Source: Corynebacterium caspium DSM 44850 (GTDB lineage Bacteria; Actinomycetota; Actinomycetes; Mycobacteriales; Mycobacteriaceae). Taken from it: a stretch of 64,000 bases of DNA. The stretch covers positions 1,116,001 through 1,180,000 of the forward strand of contig NZ_CP047118.1 in assembly GCF_030440555.1 (NCBI RefSeq). The letters run 5' to 3'. This document shows positions 54,160-61,370 of this stretch, one piece after another. Numbering within the stretch: position 1 is the stretch's first letter; every line of letters begins with the position of its first letter. Under the pieces are notes generated by a model, which was not told the DNA's origin, did no database searches, and was given only the letters and a program-made list of their open reading frames with translations. The position numbers and the translations under genes were made by a program.

Positions 54160-55476
54160 ATGTCTTTGCACTCACAAACTCCCGATTCCTCTCCCCTGCT
54201 TAGCCCTAAAGTTGCCACTTTAGATGAGCACCTCTCAGCTTTAATGAGCTATATTTCGCCATTGCAAACAAAAACCGTTCGCAGCGCAGAGCTAACCCAA
54301 GCTAGTTCATTAACTCATTTGGCAGAAGATATTACTACCCGTATTCCAGTACCAGTTTTTAGCAATTCTGGGGTAGATGGATTTCTAGTTCGCGATGCAG
54401 ATCTTAGCGGTGCCGGACCCTGGATATTCCCGGTAGCTGGCGATATTCCAGCTGGAGCCGCACCACTTGTGGTACCACCTGGCCAAGCTATACGCATAAT
54501 GACTGGTGCGCCGGTGGGAGAAAATACTAGCGGCTTAAGAGTAATTCCGGTGGAATTAACAGATGCTGCGGATTACCCCACAGATTCCATTCTTCCAGCC
54601 CAAGTTACAGTCCATTCTTTTGTGCCTGCTAGACGCAATATCCGCCACCGCGGGGAACATCTTAATATTGGAGATATTGCTGTTTCCGCTGGTACTCGCG
54701 TTGATGCCGGTACTATCGCCACATTATTATCTGTTGGAGCAACGCTGGTAAAGATTCACCGCGTGCCTAAAGTGGCCGTAGTTACCACCGGTGATGAGCT
54801 AAGCCAAGATGCGGCCAGGCCTTGGTCAATACCTAATTCCAATGGGGCGATGGCTGCCCGGTTATTATATGAGCTCGGAATAACTAAGGTCATACACCGG
54901 CATTTACCGGATCAGATTGCAGATTTTTCGACAGAAATGACCCAACTTGCCGCTAAAGTTGATCTGATTATTACCATGGGAGGAATTTCTGCCGGCGCTT
55001 ATGATGTGGTGCGCATGGCTGGGCAAACCCAAGGGACTGTATATTTTGGTCATGTAAATATGAGCCCCGGTAAACCGCAAGGTTATGGAAAATGGGATGA
55101 AACTCCAGTTATTTGTCTGCCAGGTAATCCGGTAGCTTCCTGGGTTTCCATTGCTTTATTTGTCGCCCCAGCACTGCGACACTTAGCTGGGGCTAAAGCG
55201 GCTAAAAGCTTGAGCGAATTGCCGATAATACAGTTAGAGGCGCCCACATCTTGGCAACCGCGGGCTCGGCGGTGGCAGGCAATTCCGGTGAAAATCGACT
55301 GGCAAAATAACAAGTGTTTGGCCCCGCAACAACGTCGTTCACATATGATTGCCTCCACAATTAATTGTGATGGGCTAGCTTTGATACCACCAGCAGAAGC
55401 TGCCAATACCACCCCGCCGCTGGATAATACTGGTAACAGCTGGCAAGTAGCAGTAATTCCGCTGCATAAATTCTAA
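54160..55476 (+). CDS. moeA: Molybdopterin molybdenumtransferase MoeA, paralogue 1
   Basis: 438 residues. Inserts molybdate into adenylated molybdopterin. The four-domain MoeA layout is complete. Active-site strings: FSNSGVDGFLV (canonical form is NSAMDGYA; Met replaced by Val, Asp kept), RNIRHRGEH (usual GED), TTGDELS, TMGGISAGAYD and MSPGKPQG, so TGDEL and PGKP are retained. A second, different MoeA lies 3.4 kb away. Between moaA (48 bases) and moaC (14 bases). Confidence 0.93.
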   Translation: MSLHSQTPDSSPLLSPKVATLDEHLSALMSYISPLQTKTVRSAELTQASSLTHLAEDITTRIPVPVFSNSGVDGFLVRDADLSGAGPWIFPVAGDIPAGAAPLVVPPGQAIRIMTGAPVGENTSGLRVIPVELTDAADYPTDSILPAQVTVHSFVPARRNIRHRGEHLNIGDIAVSAGTRVDAGTIATLLSVGATLVKIHRVPKVAVVTTGDELSQDAARPWSIPNSNGAMAARLLYELGITKVIHRHLPDQIADFSTEMTQLAAKVDLIITMGGISAGAYDVVRMAGQTQGTVYFGHVNMSPGKPQGYGKWDETPVICLPGNPVASWVSIALFVAPALRHLAGAKAAKSLSELPIIQLEAPTSWQPRARRWQAIPVKIDWQNNKCLAPQQRRSHMIASTINCDGLALIPPAEAANTTPPLDNTGNSWQVAVIPLHKF

Positions 55477-55490
55477 ATTATGGAGTTCTA

Positions 55491-55982
55491 ATGAAATTTA
55501 CCCACCTTGATTCCCGTGGCGAAGCCTATATGGTGGATGTGACGGCAAAAGCACCGACGGTACGTGAAGCTACAGCCTATGGTGAAGTTGCTTGTTCCCA
55601 AGAAGTCATGAAGGCCCTGCGTGATGGCACGGTGCCTAAGGGGGATGTTTTAGCAGTTGCTCGAATTGCTGGATTAGCAGCTGCTAAAAAAGTGCCAGAT
55701 CTTTTGCCCTTAGCCCATACTATTGGGGTACATGGGGCTCAGGTGGATTTAGAACTGCGCGAAGATCATGTTGCGATCACTGCGACGGTGCGCACAGCTG
55801 ATCGCACCGGGGTGGAAATGGAGGCCCTCACTGCCGTCACTATTTCTGCCCTAGCGATTGTGGATATGGTAAAAGGTGTGGATCGTTCCGCGATGTTGCG
55901 TCGCTGCGGGATTATTGCGAAATCAGGGGGACGCTCTGGGGATTGGGCGCGCGAACTTCCCACTGCTACCTGGGAAAACTAG
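55491..55982 (+). CDS. moaC: Cyclic pyranopterin monophosphate synthase
   Basis: 163 residues. Completes cPMP synthesis after MoaA. Signature KKVPDLLPLAHTIGV, catalytic KSGGRSG near the end, and GVEMEALTAVTISALAIVD. N-terminus THLDSRGEAYMVDVT matches the family. Confidence 0.97.
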   Translation: MKFTHLDSRGEAYMVDVTAKAPTVREATAYGEVACSQEVMKALRDGTVPKGDVLAVARIAGLAAAKKVPDLLPLAHTIGVHGAQVDLELREDHVAITATVRTADRTGVEMEALTAVTISALAIVDMVKGVDRSAMLRRCGIIAKSGGRSGDWARELPTATWEN

Positions 55983-55984
55983 AT

Positions 55985-56647
55985 TTGTCCGTGAGTTTAG
56001 CTAAGGCTATTGGGGAAATATCTGCACCCAAATTTCAGGTAATCATATTAGCGGGCGGTCGAGGCTCTCGTATGGGAGGTATTTCCAAAGGCGAAATTAA
56101 AGTAAATGGGCGCCGCCTAATAGATATTATTATAGAAAATATTTATAAATCTTTAGGCAGCTCAACACCTATTACAGTGGTGCATCCGACAGGCATCCCT
56201 GGTTTGACACCTGAAATTAAGCAGGTTTCAGAGGCTCCAATATATGGTGGGCCAGTTGCTGGGATTGGGGCGGCCTGTGCTGAATTTGCAACAGGAAAAT
56301 ATATTGCCATCTGCGCAGTAGATGCACCATACTCTCCTTATTTGTTCCCGCAATTAACCGCGCTTTTAGAGAGCTCAGAAACTGCAGAGGTGGCCGTAGT
56401 AGCAACTCCGGATCCAAATTCCGGAGAATCGCGAATCAATCCGCTGTGTGCCATCTGGGAGTATTCTGCTTTAAAAAAGCGCTTGGCTAACTTAGGAGAG
56501 CTACAGAATCAGGCAGTATTTGCCCTCTTAAAAAAGGCTTCCAAGGCCTTATTTCCTGGAAATGGCCAGGAAAAAGACTATGACACCCTGGCAGATTTAG
56601 CTGTTTTAGGAGAAGTACAGCTCCCAGGGAAATATTATTGCCTTTAA
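55985..56647 (+). CDS. mobA: Molybdenum cofactor guanylyltransferase-like protein
   Basis: About 220 residues. Links GMP to molybdopterin. MobA motif ILAGGRGSRMGGISKGE, and the Asp of ICAVDAPYSPYL. Closely following moaC: TTG 55985 (GGGAA about 8 bases upstream) or GTG 55991 are the likely starts; an ATG at 55943 would overlap moaC by 40 bases. Somewhat divergent, so the nucleotide donor (GTP or CTP) is not certain. Confidence 0.85.
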   Translation: MSVSLAKAIGEISAPKFQVIILAGGRGSRMGGISKGEIKVNGRRLIDIIIENIYKSLGSSTPITVVHPTGIPGLTPEIKQVSEAPIYGGPVAGIGAACAEFATGKYIAICAVDAPYSPYLFPQLTALLESSETAEVAVVATPDPNSGESRINPLCAIWEYSALKKRLANLGELQNQAVFALLKKASKALFPGNGQEKDYDTLADLAVLGEVQLPGKYYCL

Positions 56648-56700
56648 AGTGGCTGCTGTCAGCCTTGCTGCTTCTGCTCGCGTTGCTGCCAGCGCCACTT
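56647..56700. terminator. Possible terminator between convergent mobA and moeB
   Basis: AAGTGGC (56647-56653) and GCCACTT (56694-56700) enclose a CTG-rich stretch that can itself form GGCTG-ctgt-CAGCC (56651-56664). On the plus strand a T-rich ATTTATTTCTTTT follows. Confidence 0.4.
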
Positions 56701-56713
56701 GCGCCTTAGGGAT

Positions 56714-57886
56714 TTATTTCTTTTGGCTATGCCAAGCCTGAATACCTCCAGCGAGGGAATAAATATCTGCCTTCGCACCTGGACCAGCTAGCTTTTCTGC
56801 CTGCAGAGCTTCCCAGCAACGAGCAGAACGGCGGCCACTGGCACAGTAAAGAATTACGCGCCCACTGGCTTTATTTAGGATCTTGCGCAATTTCTCCCAA
56901 GCTTTGGGATCCTTTTCACTAAGCTGTGAGAAGGCAATATGAGTGGCACCTGGAATGCGAAATCCGGCAACCTCATTAGCTTCTCGAATATCTATCAAGG
57001 TATCTGCAGCACTGATATCGCTGGCTTTAATTTCTGGTACGGCGGATTTTTTAAAGAGCCCAAAAACCATGTCTGCTTCTCTCGTTTCTGTTGGATCCAC
57101 TACCGGACCAGCTGCAATTATGCGACTAGAAACTTGGGCATCTGCCGAAAGTGGAATATATTCCCAACGGTTCTGCAGAGAATCAAAATATCCCACTTTT
57201 CCAAGCAAAGGCGAACCAATACCAGTAAGTAGTTTCAATGCTTCCAACGCCATGGCAGAACCAACTATTCCCACTAGCGGGCCGAGTACCCCCGCTTGGG
57301 AGCAGGTAGGAACTGAACCTGCTGGAGGAACGGTTGGATAGAGGTCTTCATAAATTGGTCCCTTAGCGGCCCAAAAAACACTCATTTGGGCCTCAAAGCC
57401 TAAAATAGAAGCCCAGATATGCGGAATTCCTAAATTAGCGGCGGCCCAAGAAACCACGTGTCTAGTCCCAAAATTATCGCTGCCATCTAGGATTACATCT
57501 GCCCCGCGCAATATTTCTATGGCATTTTCTTTAGTCAGCCGCTTATAAACCGGGCGCACCGTAACTGTGGGATTTAAATCTTGCAGTCTTGCAGCTGCAG
57601 AGGCCGCCTTTGGAGTATCTACCCCCGTAGAGCTATGAATAACTTGGCGATGCAGATTCGAAAGATCCACGTTGTCATCATCGATAACAGTAATCTCGCC
57701 TACACCGGCCCCAGCTAAATAAAGCAATGCTGGAGAACCTAAACCTCCTGCCCCTACTACTGCTACTTTGGCCTGCAAGAGTTGTTGTTGAGCTTCTAAA
57801 CCAAAGCCTTCCAAAGTGAGTTGGCGTTGATACCGCCAAGCCTGCTCGGCGCTCAAAGGCTGCGCTTCTTGCTGCTGTTTATTCAC
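56714..57886 (-). CDS. moeB: Molybdopterin synthase adenylyltransferase fused to rhodanese
   Basis: About 390 residues. N-terminal ThiF/MoeB domain activates the MoaD C-terminus: VAVVGAGGLGSPALL, DDDNVDLSNLHRQ, and the Cys in PTCSQAGVLG. The zinc-binding CxxC pairs of E. coli MoeB are absent (YEDLYP in that place). C-terminal rhodanese domain (about 290-390) has the persulfide loop YCASGRRSA. GTG 57886 overlaps the moaE stop as GTGA, so translation is coupled. Confidence 0.93.
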   Translation of the reverse strand: MNKQQQEAQPLSAEQAWRYQRQLTLEGFGLEAQQQLLQAKVAVVGAGGLGSPALLYLAGAGVGEITVIDDDNVDLSNLHRQVIHSSTGVDTPKAASAAARLQDLNPTVTVRPVYKRLTKENAIEILRGADVILDGSDNFGTRHVVSWAAANLGIPHIWASILGFEAQMSVFWAAKGPIYEDLYPTVPPAGSVPTCSQAGVLGPLVGIVGSAMALEALKLLTGIGSPLLGKVGYFDSLQNRWEYIPLSADAQVSSRIIAAGPVVDPTETREADMVFGLFKKSAVPEIKASDISAADTLIDIREANEVAGFRIPGATHIAFSQLSEKDPKAWEKLRKILNKASGRVILYCASGRRSARCWEALQAEKLAGPGAKADIYSLAGGIQAWHSQKK

Positions 57887-58359
57887 TCTAGACCCACCCA
57901 TTGGCTGGCGCCGTCGACAAGTTTTTGTTCCTTCCAAATTGGTACTTCAGCTTTAATCCGATCGGTGGTTTCGCTGCATGCTGCAAAAGCATCCCCGCGA
58001 TGCGCTGCGGCAACCACTACCAAAAAAGCAATCTCGCCTATTTCCAGCTCCCCGATACGATGAGCTGCCCAAATACGAGTACGCGGGTGTTTTTGGCTCA
58101 GCTCTGCAACCACTGCAGCCATTTGCGCTTCCGCAGTGGGATGGCAAGTATAGGTCAAATTCAAAACTCGCTGTCCCCCGTCGTGATCACGCACCACGCC
58201 TTCAAAAACCACTACCGCTCCCATGGCAGCGGTCACGGTATCCCGGCGCGCTTGGGCAGCCAGCTTTTCTAGTGCTTCGGTGGTGATTTGGGTGCCTATT
58301 ACTTTGCCTGTTTGGGCAGCTACATAGGCGGGATCGTTATGGGGTGAGTTATGAGCCAT
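57883..58359 (-). CDS. moaE: Molybdopterin synthase catalytic subunit
   Basis: 158 residues. With MoaD converts cPMP to molybdopterin. MoaE core: AHRIGELEIGEIAFLVVVAAAHR and the catalytic Lys in IKAEVPIWKEQK. The N-terminus is some 20 residues longer than E. coli MoaE. Overlaps mog by 11 bases. Confidence 0.95.
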   Translation of the reverse strand: MAHNSPHNDPAYVAAQTGKVIGTQITTEALEKLAAQARRDTVTAAMGAVVVFEGVVRDHDGGQRVLNLTYTCHPTAEAQMAAVVAELSQKHPRTRIWAAHRIGELEIGEIAFLVVVAAAHRGDAFAACSETTDRIKAEVPIWKEQKLVDGASQWVGLE

Positions 58360-58885
58360 GGTGATGTGTGCCTTCCAGCATGTCGCAGAGCGGGAGGAGT
58401 ATCTTATGCAAGCTAGTTATGCCATCAGCGACAGCACCTTTGGATCCAGGCAGGGTCATAATAAAACTATTGCGAATAGTTCCAGCTACTGCGCGCGAAG
58501 TTGCAGCTAAAGGCGTATTTTTAGCTCCTTGCGCAAAAAATGCTTGCACGATACCTGGCAGTTTTCTTTCTAAGAGAGGTTCTACTGCATCTACAGTTCG
58601 ATCATCTGCAGAAAGTCCGGTACCTCCAGTGGTTATTATTACGCGCGGTAGCTCTGGGGTGGTGTGCACCAAATTCTTGAAATACTCTTCGATATCTTTA
58701 TCAGCTACCACTTCTTTGCGTACTGCAAAGCCAAGCGATTCTAACCAGGAAACCAGGCGCGGACCAGTGGCATCTTCATAGCCGGCTACCTGCTGAGTGA
58801 GCCGAGTAGAAACTACTATTACCAGGGCCTCACGCGGCGAATCCGCCTGAAGTTGCAGGTCTCGGTGTGCGTGATGTGGTGACAT
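58349..58885 (-). CDS. mog: Molybdopterin adenylyltransferase (MogA/MoaB family)
   Basis: 178 residues. Adenylates molybdopterin before Mo insertion. TTGGTGLSADDRTVDA and TLPGSKGAVADG are the family's MPT-binding loops. Its start shares a base with the moeA2 stop (TGATG), so the two are coupled. Confidence 0.92.
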   Translation of the reverse strand: MSPHHAHRDLQLQADSPREALVIVVSTRLTQQVAGYEDATGPRLVSWLESLGFAVRKEVVADKDIEEYFKNLVHTTPELPRVIITTGGTGLSADDRTVDAVEPLLERKLPGIVQAFFAQGAKNTPLAATSRAVAGTIRNSFIMTLPGSKGAVADGITSLHKILLPLCDMLEGTHHHGS

Positions 58886-60159
58886 CAGATCAAACTTTCT
58901 GGAGTTAAGGGGTAAATAGTCACAGTGGCGCCGATAGGAAGATCTGCGCCAGCAGGTATACGAGCCAGGCAGTTTGCACCAATAGCTTGCGCTAAAAAGT
59001 GCGACCCCGCCTCGCCTACCATAGTGACCTCTGCTTGTCCGGTGCTAGCAATTATTACCTTGGCCCGACGGAATTGATCCTTTCCCCCTTTTAAACCGCT
59101 TACGGCTTGCTGTAGTTGTGCTTGATATCCCCCCATATTGGGCTTTTTAGAGGAAAGTTTTTTGCTGCTGAGATACGGCGAAAGCAGCGGTACGACGAAA
59201 GTCCTAAAGCTAACTAAGGTCGATACTGGATTTCCGGGCAAACATATTATGGGGGTTTCATCGAAAATCCCCCAACCTTGGGGGCCACCTGGTTGTTGGG
59301 CGACGTGCCCAAACCAGCTAGGGGCTTTTTCTAAAACTTGCCGCACTACTTCATAGCGTCCGTGGCTAATTCCTCCGGAGGTCAGCACGGCATCGGGTCG
59401 ATATTTAGCTATTGCTGCAGATAATTCCGTGGCCAAGATCTCTGGATCATCGTTGGTATGTAGCCGCGCAATAGGATTTAAACCCCACTGTTGGCATAGA
59501 GCTTCTAGCATCGGCGCATTGGAATCAGGGATGGTTACCGCAGAAGGGGTATCACTAATTTCGGCCCCTCCGGTGCAGATGAGCACCCGCGGACGCCTAT
59601 ATACCTCTACTTGTTTCAGGCCTTGGCCAATCATCGCGGCAATCGCAATGGCATCTATTACGGTACCCGCAGGAATAATCAAGCTGCCAGCAGAAATATC
59701 TACTCCTTGGCGCCGAATGAAGCTCCCTGCAGCAACTGGAGGCAAAGTTACGGTGCGATCAGGATTAGATTCCACTGCGGCAAAAGTATCTGGGGTACCT
59801 GCTTCAACCGGAATAATAGCTGCACAATTAGTCGGAATAGCCGCACCGGTCATAATAGCTACGACGGTATCATCGTGTGGGCCTTCTGGGCAGCTAAGTT
59901 TTGGGTCAGTACCTGCTGGAATAGTAGCTCCAAGCCGAAACTTTCCGCCCTTAAGCTGGCTGGTGTTGAGCGCGTAACCATCCATCTGGGAATTATCAAA
60001 TGCTGGAGAATCAATTGTCGCCCTAATATCAGTGGCTACTACTCGCCCTAGAGCTTCTGAGATAGCAAGGCTTTCAGTGGCGCTACTTAAACCTGGTTTA
60101 CTCTTATGCAACAGATCCTGTAATTCGGCGAGGTGTACTTCTGGGGTACGCACTGACAT
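58885..60159 (-). CDS. MoeA-like protein, paralogue 2 with altered active-site motifs
   Basis: 424 residues, full four-domain MoeA size. FDNSQMDGYAL is canonical, but TGDEL is replaced by CTGGAEISD, PGKP by QPGGPQG, and the Asp after GGIS-G is Glu (HGRYEVV). CLPGNPVS is kept. These changes remove a Lys of the PGKP motif and the acidic pair of TGDEL, so activity may be reduced or different from paralogue 1. AAGGAG precedes the ATG. First gene of moeA2-mog-moaE-moeB. Confidence 0.9.
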   Translation of the reverse strand: MSVRTPEVHLAELQDLLHKSKPGLSSATESLAISEALGRVVATDIRATIDSPAFDNSQMDGYALNTSQLKGGKFRLGATIPAGTDPKLSCPEGPHDDTVVAIMTGAAIPTNCAAIIPVEAGTPDTFAAVESNPDRTVTLPPVAAGSFIRRQGVDISAGSLIIPAGTVIDAIAIAAMIGQGLKQVEVYRRPRVLICTGGAEISDTPSAVTIPDSNAPMLEALCQQWGLNPIARLHTNDDPEILATELSAAIAKYRPDAVLTSGGISHGRYEVVRQVLEKAPSWFGHVAQQPGGPQGWGIFDETPIICLPGNPVSTLVSFRTFVVPLLSPYLSSKKLSSKKPNMGGYQAQLQQAVSGLKGGKDQFRRAKVIIASTGQAEVTMVGEAGSHFLAQAIGANCLARIPAGADLPIGATVTIYPLTPESLI

Positions 60160-60236
60160 TTATGCCGCTCTCCTTGGTTTTTCATGGTCATTAAGTAGTC
60201 ATTTGTCTGAGCTTAGATCACATCTTTCTTCCGTTG

Positions 60237-60246
60237 AGAGTACTCT
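60237..60246. promoter_or_regulatory. Palindrome in the moeA2-moaD divergent region
   Basis: AGAGTACTCT is a perfect 10-bp palindrome in the 128-base gap between the divergent moeA2 and moaD blocks. TTGAGA (60234-60239) could be a -35 for moaD, with an A/T-rich stretch 17-21 bases later. The site could be where a molybdate regulator acts; no modE-like gene is in the window. Confidence 0.3.
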
Positions 60247-60287
60247 GTGGAAGTTGAATTTAGTGTAGGGAAGGACGCTTAACTCAT

Positions 60288-60548
60288 ATGCAGGTCCACT
60301 ATTTTGCGGCCGCGCGCGCAGCTGCCGGAACTGATCAGGAATTTCTAGATAATCCCCCAGCCACCCTGGGTGAATTACTTGAAATGCTAGCTACTACGCA
60401 TCCAGGAACCACTGCAGCGGGGATGCACCTGGCAGAGATCTTTAAACGCTGCTCTTTTTTAATTGACGGAATGCGCCAAAATGCACCCGAAACCTCGCTT
60501 GCTGGAGTAGCCAGAGTAGATATTCTTCCGCCTTTTGCGGGTGGATAG
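60288..60548 (+). CDS. moaD: Molybdopterin synthase sulfur carrier subunit
   Basis: 86 residues, beta-grasp fold. Ends in LPPFAGG; the C-terminal Gly-Gly becomes the thiocarboxylate after MoeB activation. GGAAGGA lies about 12 bases before the ATG. Its stop touches the modA start (TAGATG). Confidence 0.95.
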   Translation: MQVHYFAAARAAAGTDQEFLDNPPATLGELLEMLATTHPGTTAAGMHLAEIFKRCSFLIDGMRQNAPETSLAGVARVDILPPFAGG

Positions 60549-61370
60549 ATGCTTAATTCTAAAAAGCTGTTTTTAAAGGATGCAATTTTGTTTATTGCCG
60601 GATTTCGCCGCCTATTCCAGGCATTATGCTGCACCTTATTTATTGCCATTGGCTTAAGCTCTTGTAGTAATGCTGGAGAGGCTGATCCCTCACAGGCATC
60701 TGATATCACCATTTATGCTGCTGCTTCCACCCGGGTTTTAGAAAATGATCTGCAAAATTTTGCAGCTGCTTTAGATTCCCCGGTTGCTTTAATCTTAAAT
60801 TTCGATGGTTCAGCCGCGCTGGTACAACAACTTAATGCCGGAGCACCCGCAGATATTTTCATTTCTGCAGATAAACGCACTATGGATAAAGCCGTGGCGC
60901 AAAACTTGGTTAAATCTCCCCAGCTAATAGCCACTAATTCCATGGTTATGGTGGTTCCAAAAGGAAATCCTGCCCATATAACTGGGGTGGATAGCTCCTT
61001 AGATAAAGCAATTTTGGTGCTTTGCGATGCCCAAGTGCCTTGTGGAGCAGTATCCCAAAATTTAGCCGCTGAATTAGGCTTGCGACTTAAACCAGCATCT
61101 TTGGAAAATAAGGTCTCCGATGTTTTAGGCAAGGTCGTTTCCGGAGAGGCTGATGCCGGATGGGTTTATCGCACCGATGCAGCTGCTGCTGGCGATGCCG
61201 TGGAAGTAATTGAGATACCTGCTGCTGAAAAACATATAAACCAACTCTGGGCTGGGATCACTACTAATAGTGCTAATCCTGCAGGCGCGGCAGCTATTAT
61301 AAAGCTACTAGTTTCTCCAGAATTTGCCACTAGCTGGGAGAAATATGGTTTCAAACCAGTTGCCCCATAA
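60549..61370 (+). CDS. modA: Molybdate ABC transporter substrate-binding lipoprotein
   Basis: 273 residues. N-terminal signal with lipobox GLSSC, then the binding fold: YAAASTRVLENDLQNF, FDGSAALVQQL, GAPADIFISA and ADAGWVYRTDA, typical of ModA. Binds molybdate/tungstate outside the membrane. First gene of the uptake unit behind moaD. Confidence 0.95.
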   Translation: MLNSKKLFLKDAILFIAGFRRLFQALCCTLFIAIGLSSCSNAGEADPSQASDITIYAAASTRVLENDLQNFAAALDSPVALILNFDGSAALVQQLNAGAPADIFISADKRTMDKAVAQNLVKSPQLIATNSMVMVVPKGNPAHITGVDSSLDKAILVLCDAQVPCGAVSQNLAAELGLRLKPASLENKVSDVLGKVVSGEADAGWVYRTDAAAAGDAVEVIEIPAAEKHINQLWAGITTNSANPAGAAAIIKLLVSPEFATSWEKYGFKPVAP

